Assembly: GCF_029633865.1 (NCBI RefSeq)
Contig: NC_079224.1
Span: 21,609,494-21,673,493, forward strand
Length of the DNA: 64,000 nucleotides
Direction: 5' to 3'
DNA from: Lampris incognitus
Lineage: Eukaryota > Chordata > Actinopteri > Lampriformes > Lampridae
Part shown: piece by piece, positions 56,218 through 64,000 of the stretch
Layout of the letters: each line of letters opens with the position of its first letter
How positions within the stretch are numbered: the first letter of the stretch is position 1
Translations under genes and position numbers: made by a program
The notes under the pieces: generated by a model
What the model saw: only the letters and a program-made list of their open reading frames with translations
Told to the model about the DNA's origin: nothing
Databases searched by the model: none

Positions 56218-56420
56218 ATAAGACGTAATTTAAAGTATAAGTCCGGGACCATCTTTTTCTCTCCTGTAAAAACGGAGAGTTGTTGCAAAGTTAGGAAAAA
56301 CTTAGTTGTACAGCAAAATCATTTGAACAAAATAAGACGTAATCAAAAGAATGAGTCTTGGACCGTCTTTTTCTTTCCTGTAAAAACGGAGAGTTGTCGC
56401 AAATTTAGGAAGAAATAAGT
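56218..56420 (+). repeat. Tandem leader repeat of about 115 bp, two units
   Basis: AAAATAAGACGTAAT and CTGTAAAAACGGAGAGTTGT occur in both units (starting about 56215 and 56329), in the 5' noncoding region of F. Confidence 0.87.
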
Positions 56421-56874
56421 AAGAGAAAGAATAAGGACACAGGGAAAGATTTGTTGTTTTTCACAAACTGTGGGGTGGTTTCCTGGTTTACGGGACTTTT
56501 GCCTGTGTGGAAGTTTTAAACACACAGCAGGCTCCGAAACCAGTGTGTTTGCTTGTCAAATGGGGAAGCCCTAGCAGAATATAAGGAACAAGAGATAAGG
56601 TCAGGGACCTAGAACACTGTATAGCGCCTCCAGAGTAAAAGGGGACACTCGGGGAGTGATACCTGAGCGAGATTTGAAGTGAAGGTACAGCTGCCCCGTG
56701 TGGGTAGAAGCCTGCTGTATCGTTCTTGCTCGAGGTGATCAAAAAACCGGCGGTTGACATTGGGTGACCCGATGGGGCCCCAACCTCTTCCGTGGCTGAG
56801 TTCCCCGCCCTCCCCCGGACCTAGAGTCCACTTGGTTGGCGTGTCAGTGTATGTGAACAAAGTGTGTCTTAAAA

Positions 56875-57852
56875 ATGTCTGATAAAACTAAAGCAGTGAT
56901 AGATGGCTGGCAAAAACTACCTCAAGAAACATTAGGCAGGGTCCTGCACAAAGCCCTAATGTTAAGAGCATACAGGACTCTGGCAGGAGAAATAAATAAA
57001 TTGGCAAAAAAAAAAAAGAATTATTAGTGATTTGGGCACATGAAATGCAGGAAGAACGCCTGCTAGGGGCGTGGACTGATCCACCACCCAGCGCACAACT
57101 ACTAGAACAATATGAGACACAAGCCTGCGTTAAAGCGGCTAAGGCGGGAGAAAAAGTTGAACAGACGGGATGTCTAACAAAGAAATCACAGATAGGAAAA
57201 GCAGAACGAGAGGCAGACAGACAGGCCACCATGGCTGTCTGGTTTTTCGAAATGTTACAGACTATGCCGAAAACGCCGAAACCAACTCAGCCAGAAACAA
57301 AGCAGAAAAGCAGAAAAGAGCAGGATAAAGCAACCAAAGTAAAGGAGGAAGAAGCTGAAAAAGGGGGGCCCAAACTAGGGGACAAGATATACAGGCCCCT
57401 CTAATGACTGTTAAAAGCGGGGTCATAGGTGTAAGCATCGCCCCAGACAACGTAGAAGACGCTCCCGTCACTCAAGCAGACCTGGAGCAGAAACTCGCGC
57501 TGATAAGCAAACACATGAACGAGATAGAGAAGAAAAAAGAAAAAAAGAAATGATAGAGCTGTGGGGAATGGCCGCCCAAGAACAAGAGAGAGGAGGAATG
57601 TCATATGCTAGTAGCTTAGAAAGACCTACTGAAGAGTCAGAGGAAGGGAACGAGAACGAGAACGTAATGCAAAAACCAGACAGTAGGAATACTGGGGACG
57701 AAGAGTGGAAAGAGATGGATAAGGGAAAGAAGATAAAGCAAGAAACAGCAACTAAAGCTAAGACTAGGAAAAAGAAAGTTGTACAAAAAGTAGACAGTAA
57801 CAGTGAGGATAATGCAAGTGATTCAGAAGGAAACAGCACAGGAAGTGATTAA
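56875..57852 (+). pseudogene. Retrovirus F gag-like region, broken into several frames
   Basis: Charged, Lys/Glu-rich coding pieces spread over at least three frames: 56875 to about 57010, 57027-57404, 57404-57552 and 57550-57852. A run of 12 A near 57005-57016 marks one shift. No zinc knuckle or major homology region could be recognised with certainty. Gag is inferred from position between leader and integrase. Confidence 0.5.
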
Positions 57853-58560
57853 ATGGCTGGTTAAAGAACTCATAACCAGATATGGGTTGCCAAGAACCAT
57901 CAGATCAGATAATGGTACCCACTTCACAAGTGAGGACCTTCAGAAGGTTGAGGAAATGTTTGGGATCAAACACAAATACGGCTCAGTCTATCACCCTGCC
58001 TCCCAGGGACTGGTGGAAAGAGCAAATAGGACAATCAAGGAACAATTGGGGAAATTATGTAGCGAATTAAGCCTGAAATGGCTAGACGCCATACCATTGG
58101 TACTGTTCAACATGAGATCTCAACCAAATGCAGCACATGGGTTAACCCCCTCATGAGGTGCTAACGGGTAGAAAAATGCCATGTCCATTCACCACTTGCC
58201 CTACCACAGACGGACACACTCTTATAGGACAAAGAGAACAGATTGGTGATTATGTAACAATGCTTAACATAGCGGTGAAGTGTTTGTCCTCACAGGTACA
58301 GGAAGCACTTCTGCATGATTCAGACAACGTCGTCCCACCACCGGTGGAAATAGGGGAATGGGTGTTGAGGAAACAACACTGAAGAAATTGGAGTGAACCA
58401 CGTTGGCTTGGACCATTCCAAGTGGCCCAAGCAACTGACTACTCCCTGAAAGTCTGGTTGCAACCAGGAAGACTAAGCAACTGGTGGCACAAGACTCAGT
58501 GCTGCAAGACAGACGCTCCGACCGAGCGGACACTGACTGACAGTAGAAAAAACCTGAAGG
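57842..58560 (+). pseudogene. Retrovirus F integrase, C-terminal part
   Basis: Begins inside the integrase core: TRYGLPRTIRSDNGTHFTSE with the second catalytic Asp, then SQGLVERANRTIKEQLGKL with the Glu, ending at a TGA at 58154-58156. The distal domain follows in other frames (WVLRKQH; LGPFQVAQATDYSLKVW). The zinc-binding domain and first Asp are missing, as is everything upstream in pol. Resembles gamma/epsilon-type retroviral integrases. Confidence 0.75.
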
Positions 58561-58563
58561 ACC

Positions 58564-59584
58564 TTGACAGTGACTATGACAATCCCAACGAGACCTAGAC
58601 ATGAGACAGGAAATCCATTTAGGCTACTCGGATGTGACAGACTCCAAGGACTGATCACCCTATGGTGTCTCTCACTGATGATAGCAGGACCACTGTTGTG
58701 TTGGAAAATGGCTCAGGCCTCACGAGAACGATCTAACCTAGAGTCAATTCACATTAAGAGACCTTGAACCCCACTAACTGATATCGCTAATGATACCAAT
58801 CTGACCCAAATACACCACCACGTAACTAAAAGAGCAGTCAACACAGCTCTAAGGGACAAATGTTTATCAATTTACGGGGGAATAGAACTAAATTATACTA
58901 CAGGGAAAAGCTACACGTTCCAATTCGACCTATGCGATGTAATTAACTGTGGGGGGAATCCCCAGGCATGGAGAGGTTATGACATATACCTCTGTGGAAT
59001 GACGGGGCGGCACCCGACATTTGGGAGGTGTATGTGCAATGTTCGGCTCTCAGTGTTGTACATTTATCCCAAATAACACAGCGCCTGATGGCACACTTAC
59101 CAGGGCATTAACAGGTCTAAAGATGTTCTCAGACAAGCTCCAGGAACATCCAGGGGTAAATGACCCATTTGGAAACTGGATGACAAGGTGGTTCGGTAAA
59201 TGGGGGAACTGGCTGTCCTCCTTAGCTGGGCCCATAATGGTCGTAATAATAGTATTGATTATTGGAATTTGCTTCTGTATACCTATGTCCAAGGCCTTAT
59301 GCATTCGATGCATGGACAAACACATGAAATCTAGTATAACATCCCTCCCCCTGCCCTATCAGATGACAGAAGTAGAATTGCTCAGGCCTCTCAACCCAGA
59401 CGGAGAGAGCCTGTTAAAAGGTGAGACAGGGACTTTTAGGGAGGATAACCACTCTCTCAACAGTTACCATTCTGGAATGCTCGGTATGGGCCATCCCCCA
59501 CGAGACGAAGGGGGCCTAGACGGACCGGACCTCAGCGAGTTGGATTCGGATGACCCAGACAGCCCACTGGACAGCCCTGTCTGA
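58564..59584 (+). pseudogene. Retrovirus F envelope remnant (signal region, surface fragment, transmembrane subunit)
   Basis: A hydrophobic leader lies near 58620-58700. A Cys-containing surface-subunit fragment (about 58775-59010) then runs directly into the transmembrane subunit at about 59020 in another frame. The transmembrane part keeps the CX6CC motif (CAMFGSQCC), a membrane anchor at about 59218-59285 and a cytosolic tail of about 95 residues ending at 59584. Most of the surface subunit, the cleavage site and the fusion-peptide region are absent, so it is not a functional envelope. Confidence 0.75.
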
Positions 59585-59917
59585 AAGAGGATCCGTAAAG
59601 CATGCATTCTGCATTTATGTCTCTATGCTTATAGAAATGGCCTAGCCTCCCTCAGTTAACTACACTTTGTATTACTTATATACATCTCTGCTGTGTGCAA
59701 TGAAGAAACACTTACTGCTTGTATTTAGCACCTATGTACCCACACGCTACACATAGGCCTTGCAGGTCATTGAGGAAGCCACAGCGGTTCCTTGCAAGGA
59801 TGCCTGGGGGACATCCCACCCTGGGGCAGAATCAATGACCAAATACTGATATAGATACCCATGCACCACACTTAAAATATTATATGAGGTGATAAATTAC
59901 CTCAACAGGGGGACTAA
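59585..59917 (+). other. Retrovirus F 3' noncoding region before the right LTR
   Basis: No coding signal. It ends in CCTCAACAGGGGGAC, a weak polypurine tract before the LTR. Confidence 0.5.
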
Positions 59918-60289
59918 AGGAGCTGGGCCTGAGAGTAGGAACATTGTACGCCGGCCTGATAGAGACGGCCTTGGAGTAGAAACACTATGTGCACCCACCT
60001 CATTAGGACGGCCTTGGAGCAGGAACGCTATGCACATAAACCTGATTAGGACACGCGCTACACCTGCAAGACAACATGAGGGAAACGGGACCGACAATGA
60101 CGAAAGGAAACCAAGAAGAAGATCACGCCTGTCTCTGAAAAAGAACCACGCCTTGTTGTTTTAGTATATATCATTGTGTTTCTGTTATTTGGCAGACGAC
60201 TCCCGGTTGCACCGAGGGTACGTCTCCAGCGCTGCAGCATTACCTGTGAACTATTTGTTGTGTGCCAAATAAAATGACACGAACCAGCA

Positions 60290-60970
60290 AGAGGTCGTCT
60301 GACTTCTTATTTGCCTATGTCGACCTGAATCAAAGAACCGGGCGAGTCTTTTGCAAAAGATAAGACTCAACATCTGTTTGAACTTGAATCGAACTGCATC
60401 CATGTTTGCATCTGTGCCATCTGTGCTACTCTGTCTCAGTGCAGGCTGTTGCTTTTTAATTTCCTCACTTTGGCGGATTTTTGTGATAGCTTTCACGAGA
60501 GTCAACTCAGAATCTAGCTGTAACTTCTCTGCAAGTCCATGGTCTCTGATACCTACGACAAGGCGGTCTCTGATCATCTCATCTTGGAGAATTCCATACT
60601 GACAATGCTCAGCCAGTTTATGCACAGAGGTAATAAACGCTTCAACCGTCTCACCAGGCTCCTGGCTACGTTTGTCGAATTTTGCTCTTTCGTAGATCAC
60701 ATTATGCTTGCATATGAAATGTTTATCGAACGCTTGCTTTACTTTGTCCTACTTTTTCTTGTCCTCATCCGTCAGTGCTAACGTGTTCAGAACGTCATCC
60801 GCCATGTCTCCCATAGTGTAGACTAGCGAGTTCACTTGATACTCTTGACTCTTTGCATTTAGTCCTGCCGCTCTGCGGGATCTTTCTAAACGTCGGATCC
60901 AATTAGGCCAACTACCAAAGTCTCCAAAGTCAAATGCTTCTGGCGGACTTACTGAAAATGGAGAATCCAT
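60290..60970 (-). pseudogene. Element D gag
   Basis: Minus strand: MDSPFSVSPPEAFDFGDFGS (ATG at 60970) leads into WIRRLERSRRAAGLNAKSQE and VYTMGDMADDVLNTL. After a frame change it continues with the capsid block RAKFDKRSQEPGETVEAFIT, QDEMIRDRLVVGIRDHGLAE and LDSELTLVKAITKIRQSEEI. This is a typical Ty3/gypsy gag core. It joins the zinc-finger part at 55388-56035 across retrovirus F. Confidence 0.87.
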
Positions 60971-61160
60971 CTGTTTTACCTTCCGAACGCTCCCTCAAAC
61001 GTTGCATCAACGCAGCTCCACGTTGGCGTTAGCTCTGCTAGCTCACTCGGCCAATTCAAAAGTTATTTTCTCACGTAGTCAAACCGCACGGATCATTCCG
61101 GTCACTTGCGTCGGGTGATTGTATTTATCTCAGAGGCGAGGACGACGACTTCTGACACCA

Positions 61161-61300
61161 TGTCTTGTACTTTAAAGTACTTATATTAGTAAAGAATGGA
61201 CCCGAGACCAAGGCATAACGTTGACCCTTTATTAGGCATATCTTCAAGTCTCAACACCCGCGCATGCGCGCTCATTACATATCAAAACCTGCTCACTACA
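61161..61300 (-). repeat. 5' LTR of element D
   Basis: 140 bp, TGTCTTGTAC to GCTCACTACA. Confidence 0.87.
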
Positions 61301-61960
61301 GGTTAGGTGCCCAAAGGTGGATGATTTTTCTTGTTTGAACATCATAAAAAATATTAACTACTGTACTGCAGTTGTACTTGCAGGAAATAAAGAAGACTGT
61401 AGTGGACTTATGGACATAATTCACCATAGCTAGTTGTTTATATGAAATTGACATGCTCACTTTAAGGGCTCAGGGTGTAGCCATGGTTAAGCAGTGCCAT
61501 GTTGTTGGGTGGAGTTGTGAATATAAGGAAATAAACGACACACGCGTTTGTGTAGTCAAAGAGAAAAGTTGTTTGTCTATGTTTTCTCCCAACTTCCACA
61601 ACTTCATAAAAAAGGCACATTGTCTTTATTTGACACTGAGGAAGTAATGGGTGAATGAAGAAATGATGGTAGCATATTGTGTCTGACTGTTCTTCCATCG
61701 CATGCGTCAAAGGGCTGGTCAAGGATTGCTATCAGGGTCATTCACTGGTTGAGTTGGACATTGTTCTCCTCTAATTGTGGCAATGTTGTCGACAATCACA
61801 AATGCTACAATTATGTCTCATGCCCTTTCTGGGGTGAACCTGAGCCTACGAAGGCACTGGAACTGGGTCTTGAGCATCCCAATGGTCATCTCGACCCTGG
61901 CTCGTGTCCTGCAATGAGCCAAGTTATAATGTCTTGATGCATGTTCAGTAATCCAGGTAA
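61301..61960. other. Intergenic; nothing recognised
   Basis: No repeat family or supported coding sequence. 61780-61910 resembles a piece of a transposase-like plant/fish repeat only loosely, so it is left unassigned. Confidence 0.35.
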
Positions 61961-61964
61961 GGAA

Positions 61965-62040
61965 CCCCTAGAAAGTTGAATCAGTTCATCTGGACATAGT
62001 ATTTAGCTGTGCCCAGATGAACTGATTTAACTTTCTGGGG
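61965..62040. other. MicroRNA-like or MITE-like hairpin
   Basis: Arms 61970-61993 and 62013-62036 are 24-nt inverted repeats with one mismatch that becomes a G-U pair if the plus strand is transcribed. CCCC (61965-61968) and GGGG (62037-62040) extend the stem past a one-base bulge. The loop is 19 nt. Confidence 0.7.
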
Positions 62041-62226
62041 CCCAAGTTATAACTTTGATGCGGGCAGGCTCAGGATCAGAGTAAATAGGGCTTCTAGGGG
62101 TACCCTCTGTCACTGAGCAAATAACCATCGAAGTCTCCTATAATAATAAGGGGATACAATTAAAATTTTCAGTTGCAATAGGAGGAAACAAAATATTGAT
62201 CATAATAGGATATAGCTATATATATA

Positions 62227-62252
62227 TAGATTGATTGATTGATTGATTGATT
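62227..62252 (+). repeat. (TTGA)n microsatellite
   Basis: About six TTGA units after a TATATATA run. Confidence 0.93.
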
Positions 62253-62434
62253 AGATAATTAGATAATTATATACACACGTATAAACTCACCACAGACAAA
62301 TCTAGCACTCAGTGTACAGTCATGGAACATGTTCGGGTCATGCACAGACCCAGGCTACTGTGCTTCACCATTGCTGATGATGTGGGCTGCATCACATGAG
62401 CTTCACAGTGCAGAACAGTAATTAGCTGCAGTAA

Positions 62435-62660
62435 CTGTATTGTGACCTACATGTCTTTGGACCATGGGAGGAAACTGGAGCACCCGAAGGAAACCCATGG
62501 AGACAAGGGGAGAACATGCAAACTCCACACAGAGGATGACAATATGTAAATTGCTGTGTCATGCCAATAAAGCCATTTGAATTGAATTGGATGACCCGGG
62601 ATGACCCCCAAGGTTGGACTACGCCGGGGCTTGAACCCAGGATCTTCTTGCTGACCCTAA
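62435..62660 (-). repeat. (CCAT)n / tRNA-headed repeat, partial copy interrupted by a LINE-tail-like piece
   Basis: GGAGGAAACTGGAGCACCCG and AACATGCAAACTCCACACAG match the 26886 copy. The block near 62545-62590 (GCCAATAAAGCCATTTGAAT) looks inserted. Confidence 0.65.
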
Positions 62661-63072
62661 AATATATCAAATATATATTAACTGATTAGTGCTTCAAGTC
62701 TCAAAGCTTCATAAAACAATTATTGCTTAGACTGATACTTGCAATTCTACGGAATTATTCTTTGATGAGTCTTGTGAGTGTGTGACGGGAATGCCACAAA
62801 GTGTACAGTAAACATTTTAGTGCAAGAGTAACATTTCTGACAGTACAACAGATGGTTGGTTTGCCTTGGAAATATGCTCAGCGTCACCAATGTTATATAG
62901 AAAACTCCCATTGGCAAAAAAAAAAAATGAAGCGCAACATAAAGATTTTTTTTCCTAACTGAAAGCATGTCCACAATGTGTCATGTGAATGATATGAGGG
63001 CTGAAAATATTGTTCAGATAAATGATTGAGTGTGTAGAAAAATGGTAATGCTCAAATAGATAATTTTCAGGT
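62661..63072. other. Intergenic; nothing recognised
   Basis: AT-rich; no coding or repeat signal. Confidence 0.4.
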
Positions 63073-63312
63073 TGTAGAGCCGAAGGAACGGAGAAGACCG
63101 TAGGTTCACACTTTAGCCGTGTAGGCAACTTTCTTTAATCCACGGTAAATCAGAGAGACAACAAAACCCCACTCGACTGAGCGGAGGCGGCAAGAATAAC
63201 CCGAAAACTGGCTGGACAACCATAACTTAACCCTGCGTTAACCTGCCAGGGCAACCATGACTTAACCCTTAGTTCCTGGGTTGAATTCTGTCCCCAATAC
63301 GTGTCCACCACA
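63073..63312 (-). repeat. 3' LTR of gypsy element G
   Basis: 240 bp, TGTAGAGCCGAAGG to GTCCACCACA on the plus strand. A purine-rich tract (TGGGGGGGCTCATG on the minus strand) lies just upstream in element orientation. Confidence 0.75.
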
Positions 63313-63333
63313 TGAGCCCCCCCAGAATTCGCC

Positions 63334-64000
63334 CTAGTAATCGAAGTCAGGCAGGCGCGGGGGGACGACAGGCCGTCCGCGGCGGCTCCGGGTAACAGGG
63401 GCCGGAGTGTCTCTGGGAGGCATTGACGCGGGCCTGTGGAGGTCGGCCTGAGGAGCAGAAGCAGCGCGGGCCTCCACGGGGGGAGGAGGCGGAGCCGGGG
63501 GACGACCGTGACGAGGAGGTTGGGCTAACTCCAACGGCTGCGTCAAGTCCAGGTGTGCGGGTTTAACTCGGTCCACTGAAACATGCTCAGCCGTGCCCCC
63601 AAAATCCACCACCAGGTGCTTGGTTCCCCGTTCCAGGACGCGGAAGGGGCCGTCATAAGGGGGTTGCAGAGAGGGGCGGTGTGCGTCGTGACGGATGAAC
63701 ATGTAGTCCGCTGACTGCAGACCTGGGGGCACCTGGGACACCGGAGCGCCGTGTTGGGCGATAGGGACGGGTGTGAAAGCTCTGACCCCGTCCAGCAAGG
63801 AGGCTCGTTGGTCCACAGCTGACCAGGGACGCGTTGCGTTGGGCATGAAATCGCCTGGGACTCGCAGCGGCGTGCCGTACACCAGCTCCGCAGAGGAGGC
63901 TTGTAGGTCTTCCTTCGGGGCGGTCCGCAGGCCCAGCATGACCCATGGGAGCTTGTCGACCCAGTTGCAGTCCTTGAGAGTAGCCCGAAGCGCAGCCTTC
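63334..64000 (-). CDS. Element G pol C-terminus (integrase end), partial at window edge
   Basis: The minus-strand frame is open from base 64000 to a stop at 63334. It starts in the end of the integrase core (LPWVMLGLRTAPKEDLQASS, SAELVYGTPLRVPGDF) and continues into the C-terminal domain (PPYDGPFRVLERGTKHLVVD, VSVDRVKPAHLD). A Pro/Arg-rich tail ends RLPDFDY. This is typical of a large, recently active teleost gypsy family. No stop or frameshift is seen in 222 codons, and GC content is much higher than nearby sequence. The rest of the element lies beyond the window. Confidence 0.85.
   Translation of the reverse strand, partial: KAALRATLKDCNWVDKLPWVMLGLRTAPKEDLQASSAELVYGTPLRVPGDFMPNATRPWSAVDQRASLLDGVRAFTPVPIAQHGAPVSQVPPGLQSADYMFIRHDAHRPSLQPPYDGPFRVLERGTKHLVVDFGGTAEHVSVDRVKPAHLDLTQPLELAQPPRHGRPPAPPPPPVEARAASAPQADLHRPASMPPRDTPAPVTRSRRGRPVVPPRLPDFDY

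Larger units (their letters stand above)
56036..60289 (+). mobile_element. Endogenous retrovirus F, defective, inserted in element D
   Basis: Direct repeats starting AAAGGAGCTGGGCCTGAG lie at 56036-56217 and 59918-60100, marking the two LTR regions. The right LTR continues to about 60289 with a polyadenylation-like AATAAAATG at 60272. The left copy diverges after GGGACCGACAA into a tandem leader sequence. Inside, in order, are gag-like pieces, an integrase C-terminal part and env remnants. Protease and RT are absent, so it cannot be autonomous. Orientation is opposite to D. Confidence 0.82.
53768..61300 (-). mobile_element. Ty3/gypsy element D, internally deleted and split by retrovirus F
   Basis: Minus orientation. 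The 3' LTR is at 53768-53890 and the 5' LTR at 61161-61300, sharing CCAAGGCATAACGTTGACC and CATATCAAAACCTGCTCA. Immediately inside the 5' LTR the minus strand reads TGGTGTCAGAAGTCG, a gypsy primer-binding site. A purine tract AAGAGGGGGAGA abuts the 3' LTR. Gag, protease and RT remain; RNase H and integrase are missing. I saw no clear target duplication. Confidence 0.88.

Noticed and set aside
58564-59584. A domesticated, syncytin-like envelope gene
   Set aside because: The region is in several frames and lacks most of the surface subunit, the cleavage site and the fusion-peptide region.
53763-61305. Target-site duplication around element D
   Set aside because: The bases outside the two LTRs (GTTAT on the left, GGTTA on the right) do not match exactly, so I do not claim one.

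Overview
This window is nuclear DNA of a ray-finned fish, most likely a derived (acanthomorph) teleost; the species cannot be read from it. Evidence is spliced vertebrate genes with GT-AG introns, teleost-style tRNA-derived SINEs, Intruder-like Tc1 elements, RTE, L1-like and R4/Dong-like LINEs, and many Ty3/gypsy retrotransposons. No prokaryotic features, tRNA or rRNA genes, or CRISPR arrays were found.

Region 1 (1-17.4 kb) holds the only host genes I can support. Twelve exons encode the C-terminal coiled-coil half of cfap57 (a ciliary protein; plus strand, stop at 11906). A single-exon tmem125 follows (13691-14410, plus). A two-exon C1orf210-like membrane protein gene lies on the minus strand (15759-17332). 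As I recall, this order and orientation match human chromosome 1p34 (CFAP57-TMEM125-C1orf210), which supports all three names. The introns carry SINEs, microsatellites, a hAT-like element with an internal minisatellite, and an RTE tail.

Region 2 (17.4-32.3 kb) is gene-poor. It contains an R4/Dong-like LINE end split by a hAT-like element with an 8-bp target duplication, several SINEs, a rearranged RTE LINE carrying a SINE, a LINE RT fragment, and a decayed hAT transposase gene.

Region 3 (32.3-50 kb) is a stack of nested insertions. Gypsy element A (LTR 32291-32658) was split by gypsy element B (34270-47099, 5-bp duplication gcaac). B was hit by gypsy element C (35399-39865), an Intruder-like transposon M1 (40993-42610), a hAT MITE (43364-43928) and a palindromic Intruder derivative M2 (45872-47068, inside its 3' LTR). 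A solo LTR and fragments of another gag-pro element follow.

Region 4 (50-64 kb) has RTE and L1-like fragments and a third Intruder copy, M3 (52068-53646), with an intact 346-codon transposase frame and arms of about 320 bp. It also has minus-strand gypsy element D (53768-61300) containing a broken plus-strand endogenous retrovirus F (about 56036-60289). A further gypsy element runs off the right edge.

The most notable structure is the M1-M3-M2 series. M1 is a conventional transposon; in M3 the 5' end has been replaced by an inverted copy of the 3' end; M2 is an almost complete palindrome with two 535-bp arms around a 127-bp loop. All three sit between TA dinucleotides. Other points are two RTE copies with short snap-back palindromes, a UGA-CUAG stop in element A gag, complementary repeats bracketing exons of both spliced host genes, and a 28-bp microRNA-like hairpin at 61965-62040.
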